Shown here one piece after another: positions 11,801-23,080 of a DNA stretch of 64,000 nucleotides (positions are counted from its first letter, which is position 1; each line of letters starts with the position of its first letter). A program made the translations under genes and the position numbers. The notes below the pieces were generated by a model. The model did not search any database, was not told the origin of the DNA, and saw only the letters and a program-made list of their open reading frames with translations. The DNA comes from Coprinellus micaceus (taxonomy: Eukaryota; Basidiomycota; Agaricomycetes; Agaricales; Psathyrellaceae), in contig OX596341.1 of the NCBI GenBank assembly GCA_951394405.1, forward strand, positions 2,852,001-2,916,000. Direction: 5' to 3'.

Positions 11801-14800
11801 TCTCGGTTAGCTGCCCGTGGAGTGGCTCGCGGTCTGGGCGCTCGATCGTTGTCCTCGTGGGCTCAGGTCCTCGCATGGCTTTCCCCAGCACATTGGGGGT
11901 GGATCGAGCACAGGGTAGCGCCAAAAGCCAGGGGGCCCTTAAGTTAAGCTTTCGGGAAGGGTATTGACGGACTGTTGCTGGGTCACAGCGCAATCTGGAG
12001 GCGACAACAAGCCATTTTACGACCTGATCCTAGAACTGCGGAAGGCGCAGGTCACCGGGCCTACGGCCAGACCGCTCTATACCCGAGCTCTTCTCCAGAA
12101 ATAATCCATATGCATTCGCATTCCGAATGTCTCTTACTCCGCTCCCTGCTCGGATTATGAATGGACACTACCCCAAGTGTATTGACGTGGGAGCAATGCT
12201 ATCTTGAATCTAGCAGTGCGTTCACGTCTCCTCAATCAAGGTCCTCAAGCCACCGTGTTGTAGGATGCACATTCGTCGTCATCAACCGCCTCTCTTCTGG
12301 CAATGATCAGCCTCGTTGCAGAAGTACACGAGGCCATCAAAGGGTGTTTAGCAGTGAGTTCCTTCCGTTCGTGTCGAGTTTGCCTCCAGAGGCGTGTTAC
12401 CATCCGCTCTAGCGCCCACGGCTCTCCGTTGAACTCCACAGACCATCGCCAACCGTATGCCCGTCGTATACGCACACGTGCTGGCATGTGCGATCGAATG
12501 GAAGACGTCTGGACCTCGTACGCCCCGGTAGCCGTTCAGAGACGCTCCCTTACGCCCATCCTTCTGCCCGTCGCCACTCCCCGGATGCATATGGTCCCGT
12601 CTTCCACCCTCGCATCTACGGCGCGCAGCTGTCACCGCTGCACAGCGGCAGACGCTTGGACGCGCTTCTAGCTTCGGCATTCGATCACATAAAAGCGTTA
12701 GCGCATCATTGGCCGTCCTGCTGTACGCACCTATTTGTCGATCTTCGCCCAGCTTCTCTGCTGTTCTTACCCTTCTGGAGCTCTTCGCCTAATAGCCGGG
12801 GGCGTCCTCAAGTCTGACCTGTCAATTTGCTTCGCTGCTCCGATGTATTCAATCCTTGCTATTGAATTGCATTCGACCTCAGGGTACAGGGTCTCAAACG
12901 CGCTCTAGCTGCCGATATTCCTACGGGCGCGACCAATATGTTCTTCTATCCCTGCCAAGACCGTTGTGCAAGTTAATTACGCTTTCCCTTCACTTCCCGC
13001 AAGTTCTCGACTCTGAGCTTGCTATGTGGTCTAGTGCGAAATTGTCTTGGGGCCTACGGACGTTTGAGCCCGGAACCTCGAGCCAAACCGAAAAGCAAAT
13101 TCTGCCCGACCGCAATAGGCAAGTCGCCAACCAATAGGAGAGATAGGAAGCGACCGCGATCCTTCAACAGCCTTACTGTATATCCTCCCCCTGTCATCTC
13201 CGTCGTTCTTTCATTGCCCTGGAACCTTTCCTACCCAAACCAGCAACTCACACACATCACCAAAGGTCTGGCGCAGCACATCCATGTTGAGGGTGCGAAC
13301 CATGGTTCCACCAAGGCACGTTGCACGAAGCTATTTCCCTTCGCTGCCACGATACTGACGAGTCCAATACGATTAGGAGCGAACTGAGCCCGAGCCGGAG
13401 GCCCGTGCCAGGAGGGACTGCACATACCATCGAAGGCATATCCCGGGGCTTAAATCTAATCTCGCCCAAAAGAAGGGGTCCAAAATGAGATTCCTGGAAC
13501 CGGTCGAGATCGTCCCAAGAATTGATCGACAAGTCCTCGAAGTCTCGTCAATTTGATAGGCTGCTAAACGAAGCCTGCGCTCTGGTGCTGGAGGAACCGG
13601 TGGGGCCTGCTATTTGATGGTAATATGACATTGGCAGGTGCACAAGGAGGAGGAGAACAGCTGACCCCTTCGCGCGTGGTCGCTCTCGAGTGCGCCTCGA
13701 GGACGCGTTCGTGAAACGCGGATAGAGGCGAACGGCCGACGGTCCGTTGACGAGATGAACGCCCATTAATTGGCAGCGTACCCCGCATTGACCTGGATCA
13801 TCACATTTTGACAATTCAACGAAGATGGCATAACGGAATGTGAAGGAGTTCATGTCTATCATCAGACATTAGGAAGGCTTCTGGGGTGACAAGTGTGATA
13901 ACCTGGCTTTCTGTCAGGAGCAGCAAAAAAATGTACAACGTACGGTCCCGCTCCGTGATGGCTTGGGGTTGAATGGCGGGGTACAGTGGCGGGGATCGTC
14001 GCGGGCGCTTAGCGTAGATTCTGGATCGATATCGACACCCAAACTCTAACTCCCCGAGGCTTTGAGGTGCTTCATCGAGTACCCACCTTCACCCTCGGCT
14101 AGTACGTGGCCTACTCGCCACCATCGGCCGTACGGAAGAGAACTCTTCCTGCCTATCACTCACTCACTCACTATCACACTTCGACGAAGCTTTTATTGCG
14201 TACAACGCCTTCGTGATAAGCCGCCCCCTCGCTTGTTTGAGGGTGCCTTCCCCTGCTTCGTACCCCCTTTCACACTTGACGGATTCTTGGGTGCTCGCCG
14301 CACGGCGGAGTCGGAAGTGGACGTCGATGTCAGTCTTCGGGAAGGACATCATCACCAGGTCCACTAAGAAAGGGTCTGATACCGAATGGAGCGGTGGGGC
14401 CCTTACATGGCAGTGGTAGAGATATGGAAGGTTCTAAGGTCTGGAGATTAGATAACGGTGAGATGCGCTCCGCCAATGAGCTTGTGTAGCGTCGGGAAGC
14501 CCAGTGGCAGGGCGCCCCGAGGCGCTGGTGCATGATCATGAGGTTAATTGCGGAGGCGTTACCACCGCCGCTCGCTTTATACTAGAGCGGGGAAGTACAG
14601 CTATAGGGAAAGCTTATATGCCTCCACCACTGGAAGATAGAGCCGAGTCAGCTCAGCCCTCCTCCACAGTGTACACTCTAGCGGAGCCTGGGCGCTTATA
14701 TAATTATGGCACCCAGGCCCGCTAACCGCCCACCTACCGTAGCTTACGACACGAGAGGGAGATTTTCGCTTCCACGATCCCTTTCTTTCTGATGGAGTCT

Positions 14801-17343
14801 AGACAGAACTGCGCAAGGCACATCGCTCAGGTGGTCTCAGCAGCCACCGCTGCATGAGAAGAAGCGGTCCCACAACACCCGAGCGTTCGACTAGGCTATG
14901 CTCAATTCGATAGATAGCTCGGGGGTGGGCGCCATCGCAACCTTCATCCCTGATTTACTTTTCATTTCCTGTTAAATTAGGAGCGCGCCCGACTCAGGAA
15001 CTGTTCGTTTGAGGTTTAGGGCCACATATATATGAATGACTCCTCTCAGTCCCTTCAGAAGTGCCCTCGCATACTACGCTGTGAGTGACTCCTGGGCCGG
15101 AGATTGCACCCTTCAGGACTAAAAGGCAGCGAAAGACTCGACCTCTGGGTCCGGATGACGTCGCCCACTCATTCCCTCCACATCAGAGGCACCAGAAAGG
15201 AAGCTTTTATCGCATTAGGCAAAAGTCCAGGACGAGATTGTTGTCTTTGTTCCCATCATCAAGGTCCCCCCCTCCCCCATTTGCGCGAAGATTCGTGGTG
15301 AGATCTTTCTCGCTCAGGGAGACTTCCTTCCACCCCGGCGTCCACGGCCAGGCTCAGGCTCTCTCTGGTCCCGGGCCCGACGACCCCCGTTAAGGAACCT
15401 GGGCCTTGGGAGGCTTATCGATGGAACGCTATCGATTGATTGGGCGCCTATTTGAGGAATGCGGGGTGGGGAAATGGGGAGGGCGAACCTCAAGGGGGAA
15501 GGTGCGTGCGAGAACGTTGGCGCGGGCCATAGGGGCGTGCATGCCTCTCTGGGTCTTCGGTGGGTGCATCACAGGGCATTTGATGAATCTCTGGGCGCTT
15601 CGAATCGAAGAGCATCTAGGTACGCGGACGGGTCCAGGAGTTCGAGGACTGAGGAGCTTTGGGAAGGTATAGTGCATCATAGCCTCGTTGTACGCTCGTT
15701 ATATGTCGGGTTTTGAGCATCTTAGGTTGAGTTTGCCTGGTTAGAGTGTGCTTCTGCAGCTACCGGCTAGAATCGAAGGTCCCGGCACGTATTTCCGTCT
15801 GTACTTACTGCAATTCGAACAACACACGTTCCTCAGTCTGTCAGTCTAAGTATGCTGAGCGGATATTTTGGAGCTTTTTAAATTCGTTCCGGGGTACATA
15901 CCCTCGTAAGCCTCGTTTCGAGGGGAGACTGAGGCGGGGAACTTATTCCCTTTGGTGTCGCGTTTCGATGTTGTCAATCAAGAGAAGAGAAGAGAAAGAA
16001 AGAAAGTGCGGATGAGAAAGGGATTTCATTTCGCTTCGTTTCATTTGATCAACGTCTCTATCGTGAACTTGAATTACTTATCGCGACCTCTCGGAGGAGG
16101 TCGGTTGAATAGCGACTGTGTGGATCGAACGTCGGAACGCTCAGGATCCAAGACGGGCTTGTAACGTCTTCCAGAATACGGGTTCCGCAGAATGTGGGTT
16201 TACGTTTTGTTTCTGGTTTGGTCGTGGGTTTTGGGAGCTCAGTGGTGCGCGGTGCAGCGCGTAAACGCAGTCGAGCATCTGCATATGATATGGGGTCTTT
16301 AGCTCGCGTGGGTAGTGCGACGCTGGGTTTCTCAGTCTGTCGAGCTCATCGTGGAGGTCCAAGGCATATGTTTTTGTGGAGTACGTACATACCTCTATTG
16401 AATCGCAACGACTGTATTTGCGAGGACCCCGAGATAGGGAAAGGTACCAACTCGGGCGTTTCATAGCGCCTCAGGGCAAAAGCGTCCGTTGCCAGCCTGA
16501 GTGGCCGCCGGGCGCTTGGACTCCCCCGTTCTTTCTCTGTTTGTGCGTCGATCGATAGGGAAATGAATGAATGGGAGACTTGAAGAGGGATGTCGTCACC
16601 GGGGATTCGTAGCGCTTTTAATGTGGGTGTGAGTTGGGTGCTATTGAGGGTGGGTGTGGGGTCACGGGTGGAGGGATCGTCGTCGACAGGTACGTCTGCT
16701 CGTAGCCTATCACCTCCTTCCTCAAGGATAGGTTCGACGATGCAACAAGAGACAAGAGACAAGGAGACCGTCGTGACAGGTGGGTTCCAATTCCAATTAG
16801 GCACGATGTCAACGCGGCAACGTTCAAACGTCCTCCAAGAACAGAAGAAGAAGAGTGGTTTGTTTTGTTGAACGAGTGAGCGACAAGACAAGTGGACAAT
16901 GGGCATCATCATCTGACCCCGACGGGAAGGGGGCTAGCGCGTGCTATCTATGATCTTCGCTGGGATTGGTCTGTTGTCTCCTATGGTTGATGCACGAGTG
17001 AGAGCTTGAGAGTGAGATTCAGAAGAGGTGAGAAGAAGAATAGTGACCTCGACACTTCTCGACGCAATCACCTGAAGAGAGAACTTCTCGGTGCATACGC
17101 CACGCAGCACATCTATCAGAACGTCTGCACGAAGCTCCTCCGCGTCCCTTGCGCTAGTCTAGGATTGTGCGTGTGCGTGCTAGTGCGGGAATCGGGTGGG
17201 TGGGTGGGTTAACGTTATGTAGTTGGGAATGGGTTAGCGGTATGTAGCTGTGAGTGGGTTATGTAACGGTGGAAGATGGGAGTGGGTTGCTAAGGACCTA
17301 AGGTGGTCCTGAGTGTGACTGGCGATGCGAGGAAGGTGAAGAT

Positions 17344-17365
17344 GGGGGGGGGGGGGGGGGGGGGG
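17344..17365 (+). repeat. Homopolymeric G tract (22 nt)
   Basis: An uninterrupted run of 22 G is directly followed by CGCTTA, so its last three G belong to a GGGCGCTTA motif. The true length in the genome may differ because such runs are hard to sequence. Confidence 0.9.
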
Positions 17366-17693
17366 CGCTTATTTGACTTGCGAGCTTACCGGGGCCGAGG
17401 TGTCGTGGTACTTATCCAATACACCAACACTGTTCCTAGGGTCTGGCCGGCGGTTTCACTTAAACACAGTAAATACACTGATACCTAGCGCCCACATCCA
17501 CCCCTTTCAGATCGTTCATTTCATACCGACCGTCGTCGCATCCTCTTCACAGCAATTCACAATCCCACTGGCCTTCCATGATATATGATAGCCGTGCCGA
17601 CCCAGCGTGTAGGCGGGGATCGAGGCACCCTCGGCGTGGCTTGGTTGTTTTGGGATGGTGGGTGTGATTGGATGGGATAGCGTTGAATAGAAT

Positions 17694-17770
17694 TTGAATG
17701 GAATACGTAGAACAGAATAGGATGGAATAGGATGGAATAAAGAAAGAATGGAATAAAGAAAGAACGGGAG
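17694..17770 (+). repeat. Degenerate GGAAT/GAATA-rich repeat
   Basis: Imperfect repeats of units such as GGATGGAATAG and AAAGAATGGAAT run through this stretch, followed by an AG-rich flank to about 17800. It is simple-sequence DNA with no coding frame. Confidence 0.7.
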
Positions 17771-18176
17771 AAAGGGAGAAAGCAAGGGAGAAGAGAGGTG
17801 CCACCATCTCGTTACTATCTCATGTGGCCTTCCCGGAGACGGATGTGGAACGGGTATGTGCGCTCTGGGGCCGCGCTAATCAGCGGTGCTTGGCTCTTTT
17901 TCGGCACCTTCAGATAGTATAGGTACATACATACTTAGGTGGTATGGTATGTATTGGAGGAAAGGCTTTAGAGGAAGGACGGAGGACGAAGAGGGAAAGA
18001 GGGAAAGAACCATGTCCTCTTTTGAAGGAATGGGCGCGGGGGAGTGGTACAGCGCAAGCTATCTACGTATCTTAGATAGATAGTAGTAGCGGGGGTGCAA
18101 GTGAGTAAGTATATGGATTAGAAAAAGACGTTGGTCGGAGGCAGAGGACGAGGACGAAGTAGTAGTCGTTTGGTGT

Positions 18177-18201
18177 TGGTGGTGGTGGTGGTGGTGGTGG
18201 T
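18177..18201 (+). repeat. (GGT)n microsatellite
   Basis: Eight consecutive GGT triplets lie in non-coding sequence upstream of the GATA factor gene. Confidence 0.9.
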
Positions 18202-19097
18202 GCTCGCCTCGAGGCTTTAATTTCGCGCCCCCTCTCCATCCGAACATAGGTTTCCAAGACGAGGCAGCTTCCCCTCGTGATCACGATTCACGATGCATGC
18301 AGCACTGAGTACAAGTTTGGGTTGGGATGGCGCCTCGGGGGCTTTGAGCCAGAGCCAGCGAGATGGGTGGAGAGGTCATTGGGGGGCAAAAGTATACATA
18401 AGTATATACTTACTGGCTACTGAGCGCGGGGCAGGAGCGGTGGCTGATTAGCGAAACGAACGAAGAGGACGAAGTGGACAACGTTTTTTTCTCGTTCTGA
18501 GAAAGGATGGATGTGCCTGTTTCTCCGGAGACCAAGGTCTACCTGGACTCGCGAATAGCATCCTTGAAGGGTGGGTTAGGGCATTTTTTTGGGTTGGCTA
18601 GATGCGAATCATTGGATGGACGATGACCGCCGGTAAGAGATAGCGCTCGATTCCACGCTTCGCAGTGTGATTGTGAGCGGTGGGCATCGGAGAAAGGGGC
18701 CTGGAAAACGCCCCTTTGTCACTGTGGCTGGCAACAACAAATGGGAGACAAGGCTCTGGGTGAGTGCGGCAGAAGAGCGCTCAGGAGACCATGTCTCGCA
18801 TCATGCACGAGGCAGAGAAAGGAGGGATGGGATACGGGTCCATATGACTCGACGGAATCGAGCCGGTCACCGCGATCGCCAGATTCACGTCGGAGATCCT
18901 AGCGGAGCGTGAATCTGGATAATGGCCGAATTGGGAAAGCAATATCAAAAATATGAAATTCCGGCGAATTGTTTTGAATCGCTCTCTGTGATTTCCTTTC
19001 AGTTTTTCTGTTTTATACACTTGGTGCGATTGCGGTCGTTGCTCTGCTCCTCCCCACTCTCCTCGTTCCCTTTCACGACCCCTCGTACGGTGCATAA

Positions 19098-22000
19098 ATG
19101 CCCTCGATCCTCAACCTCAAGTTCAAGGTGCGTAGGGGGAAGGTGGGGACGGCGACGACGCCCGCAGCGCTAACAGGGGGGCCCGGTTTTTGCAGGGCAA
19201 CAAGTCGTTCGTCGCGTTCAGCAACCTCAGCGATGGCGATGCTCTCACCAAGACCTGGAAGGCACGTATCCTCTCCCGAGTCCCGCGCGTGTGTTCCTGA
19301 CGTCGTCGTATCTCCAGGTCTGCACCAAGGTCGCGAGCTATCTTGAACAAGGGCAGAGGCTCGAGAACTTGAGCTGGAGGCTATGGCATCTGCAGAACCT
19401 GATGGTCGACACCGACAACGCCAAGTCGAAACGCGAATTCCGCAAGCTGTCCAGGTGCATGGGCGACAAGCTCGACAAGGAGAAGGGCCGGTGAGTGCGC
19501 GGGCGCTTTGCGACCATATGTGCCTGAACCCTCAGCCCTGATGATTTCGTTGCCAGGAGTATCGAGGAGCTCGAGGCTCCCGACTTCAAGCGCAACCATT
19601 CTGTCGAGCTCATCAGGCAGCGGGCGGTGGAGAAGGAGCGCCTGCGCGAGGCCAACCAGCACCACTCGGGGACGATCAACAGGATGCAGTTCACCTTCAG
19701 CGTCGACCAGCCAGCCCCTGCACCCATGACCACCAACATCCGCAAGTCCGACGCAGCAGTCAGCTCCAGCAAACGCCCGCGGACAACGGTTCGTGCATCG
19801 CCTGACCCCTCTCCAGCCCCTGCTCAACCGTCCCCGAAACAGCAGGACGCTACCGCAGCAGAGTCTCCATCAAAAGCTGTGAACGACCAAGCATCGCTCA
19901 AGTTCCCGAGCCTCTTTTCGGACGACTTTGGGCCCTCTGCGCTCCTCAACGTCACGCCCACTCTTACGAACACCATGAACTACGGCGAAGGCCTCAACCC
20001 TCCCACGAACGATAACGCAGACGCTTTCAGCATCGCCCGCCCCACCTTTGAACTCCACCTCGACCAGATCCTCAACGAGGTCGAAAACGCCGAGACGGCT
20101 GCTGCCGCGAACTGGATCGACAACTTCATGGCCGTCAGCAACATGGCCCCAAGACGAGACTCGACATCGCTCGAACGCCCCGCCGACCACGACGTCGCCA
20201 TGGCCCCTCCCGCTCCCGCTTCCTCCTCCTCCCCATCTAACAAGCGTCCGGCATCGGCGATGACCGAGGAGGTCATCGACACCACCAGCCACCAGGTTCG
20301 CGACGACTCTTACATCCCCGCCCCTCGCCCAACGAAGAAGCACACCCGATCTCACAGCAAAAGCGTCAGCTCGATCACTGTTCCTCCTCTCTCGCAGGCC
20401 GTGAAGGAGGTTCTCCCCGAGACGGTCACTTCCTCCAAGCTCAACGAGCTCTTCGGTTCTGTCGCTGGTTCCTCATCCTCATCCTCGTCTGGTCGCGGTC
20501 GCCCCTCTCTCACCGTCCGAACCCAAGCAGCCACCCCCACCACCCGCTCGTCAGGACCAGGTGCCACTGCTACGAGTCTCAACCCTGCCGTCTTGCGGGG
20601 TTCGAGTGGCAACTCTGCCCCTGGTGGTGTCAAGGCGGAGTGCTCCAATTGCGGCGCCACCCATACCCCTCTCTGGCGACGCGGGCTCAATGACGAGCTG
20701 AACTGCAACGCATGTGGTCTTTACTGCAAGCTGGTGAGCCCCTCTCTCTTCGACGTTCCCCATCCCAAATTTTCTGATTTTGATGGACTGATTCATTCTT
20801 CGACACACAGCACAAACGCCCTCGACCCAAGAGCATGCGGAACAACCACGGAGAAGGTCGGGCGCAGGCTGCACCACGCCAGGAGACCGTCGACGTCATG
20901 GCCCAGTGCTACAACTGCCACACCACGGCGACCCCGCTCTGGCGCAAGGACGACGAGGGCAAGACTGTCTGCAACGCGTATGTCCTTCCCTTCTTCCCTT
21001 CATCCCTTCACCTCATCCACTCTATCTTATCTATTGTCTTTTTTGGGATGCTCATTTTGACTTACATCACCCTATCACATTTTAGGTGCGGCCTTTACTA
21101 CAAGCTCCACGGCACGGCGCGCCCTATCTCCATGAAGTCGGACGTTATCCGCAAGCGGTCGCGCCATGATGCCCGAAGAGCCGCGAGTACGGAGGATACG
21201 CCCTCTGCGAGCCCTGGTGTGAGCCGACGCACCTCGCCTGTCCCCGACGCCCAGCAGCCTACCCTCGCCCCGGATACGTCGACCGCGCCCAGCTACGAGT
21301 TCGACGAGGCGAGTCATATGCAGGGGCAGACGAGCGAGCTGATGCACGCTCTCGGGGGCGTCGCGCACGAGAACATCTTCACGAACGCGTACAACTACCA
21401 GTTCCCCGGGCCCTACCACCCCGACCACCTCGTGCAGATGTACACGACGGCGCAGGAGGCGCTCCCGTTCACGAACGTCGGCGGCGAAGGCGGCGCGGCG
21501 GAGAACGAGCTCTCGATGGGCAGCCCGCGCAGTCCCAAGCGCCGGCGGATGAGCACGGACTCGGCGTCCGAGCCGCCGTCGAGTGCGGTCTCGTTTGGCT
21601 CGTTCACGGACTACTCGTCGGCGTCGTCGTCTGCGACGTCGCATTCGCAGCGCAGCTCGATGGAGTTTCCGTTCTCGTCGGTTGGGACGAGTGGGCCTGC
21701 GTTGAGGGGGTCGGGGAATACGTTCTGGCACCCGCCTATGCTCCCCCAGTCCGATGATACGTCCTCTTCGCAGCTGTTCCAGCAGCAGCACCACGCCTCT
21801 GCCTCCACTCAACAGTCCGGCCAGTCCAACGCCGGCGGGCACTGCCAACCCTCCTCCTCTTCGTCCTCATCACCCTCCTCTGCCCCTGACTCGCATAACA
21901 GCCCCGCGCAGTCGGGCCCTGGGTCGGGCTCGGGGTCGTCGTCGTCTGTGGGGCCGAGTGAGGATTCGCCGATGGATTACTTGCATCCGCCGATGTTGCC

Positions 22001-22139
22001 GCAGGAGGAGGAGATGTTCTCGACGTACCTGCATCCGCCGATGGTGCTGCCGGAGGGGGAGGCGGGGCAGATGCATGGGCATTTGCATTATGATTATTCG
22101 CAGGGGTTTGAGCATGATTCGAGTATGAGGGTGTATTAG
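19098..22139 (+). CDS. GATA-type zinc finger transcription factor with DUF1752 and two fingers
   Basis: Six exons (19098-19127, 19196-19261, 19318-19490, 19557-20733, 20811-20977, 21086-22139) give 888 residues in a closed frame. The N-terminus (about residues 25-85, with LENLSWRLWHLQNLMV and SKREFRKLSR) is a DUF1752 region, as in AreA/NIT2/Gat1 nitrogen regulators. A long Ser/Pro-rich middle follows. Two GATA fingers of the form C-x2-C-x17-C-x2-C lie close together: CSNCGATHTPLWRRG...CNACG and CYNCHTTATPLWRKD...CNACG. The linker HKRPRPKSMRNNHGEGRAQ has no Cys, unlike the Cys-rich linker of iron regulators (Fep1, SreA, Urbs1). A basic stretch (IRKRSRHDARRA) and a Ser/His/Pro-rich tail with repeated YLHPPM close the protein. 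It should act in the nucleus on GATA sites, probably in nitrogen control; that role is inferred. Confidence 0.9.
19262..19317 (+). other. GC-AG intron 2 of the GATA factor gene
   Basis: The reading frame TWK|VCTKVASYLEQ requires splicing from AAG|GCACGT to CTCCAG|GTC, a GC donor. The nearest GT (GTATCC, 5 nt downstream) would shift the frame and reach a stop. Confidence 0.65.
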
Positions 22140-23080
22140 ATGTTCAACACGTCTGAGACCCGTTGAGCTCGGTTTTCGTTCGTACGTTTTTGTGACCGTT
22201 CGTCGCCCGTCGCCCGCATACCCGCGCTGTACATCCCCCCGTTTGTGTTGCCTTTTTACCTTTCTTTGCGTTCCCTATTTTTTTTTGTGTTCGTTACGAC
22301 GCACGACGACATTTCCATGATTTTACCTTGCACCTTGCATAGCATCGGCTTCCTTTGTTTCTTTTTCTGTTGCTGCATGTCTCCTCCTTTCATCGCATAC
22401 GTTTCTCTTCCCCCTCAGCATTTGTTTTCGCGTCTCTTTGCATAGCATAGTTTTCACCTTCTCCACCACATCCACTTTTCTTCTTCTCTTCTTTCGTTTC
22501 ATTTCGTTTGTCTTCGGCCCCGTCCCCGTCTTTCGCCTCCATCCATCCATCACGCATCGACATCGACTTCTCAAAATCGCCTCGCCTCGCCTTCGACTGT
22601 CACGACCCTTTCCTTTCCCTCTTTGCTCTCTCATCCAGCATTCAACATCAACATCGTCATCGCTTTCAACTGCAAGACTTCACCATTCAACTGTTTTGTC
22701 TATGCTTTCAACGCCTCCCTCTCGCTCACTCACTCACGACTTCCACTTCCACTCCGCCTCAGACTTCGGCTTCATCGCATTCCCAGCATCGCTTATCCTA
22801 TCGCGAAGGGCCCGCGCGTATCCGGGCCTCAGAAGAAAAAATGACTTCTTGTTAGCCGTCCCCGCCATCCATCTCGTTATTCCTAACTTCTTTTGCTCCT
22901 TTCTTCTTTTCTTTATCAATCCATTGCTGTACAGTACCGTCTCTCCCCTGTCTCCTTTCCTCTTTGTTTCTTTCATCGTCTTCTCTTCCTCTTCTCCTCT
23001 TTATCTCTATCTCTCTATCCCACTCTTCTCTCTCTCTCTACCTCTCTCCCATCGTCGACGCAGACTTCGACGCCTTAGCT
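22140..23080 (+). other. Pyrimidine-rich tract downstream of the GATA factor
   Basis: The plus strand is strongly biased to C and T for roughly 800-900 bp after the stop codon, with many TTTCTT and CTCTCT runs. It may be the 3' untranslated region of the GATA mRNA, or the CT-rich leader or promoter of an unseen transcript. Open frames here (for example 22438-23100) are products of the base bias. Confidence 0.55.

Larger units (their letters stand above)
6026..19097. other. Gene-poor region of about 13 kb
   Basis: Between the acylaminoacyl-peptidase and the GATA factor no reading frame shows recognisable family sequence, and none is long or conserved enough to support. The longest frames (203 codons at 9168-9779 on the minus strand, 188 codons at 16346-16912 on the minus strand) look like chance openings. 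The stretch holds simple repeats near 17.3-18.2 kb and six copies of the GGGCGCYTA motif (7042, 8583, 14003, 14690, 15442, 17363). No retroelement ORFs were seen. It may be decayed transposon DNA, a long promoter region for the GATA gene, or a source of non-coding RNAs. Confidence 0.5.

Noticed and set aside
21075..21848. 257-codon minus-strand Arg-rich frame
   Set aside because: It is antisense to the last exon of the GATA factor and results from GC-rich codon use.
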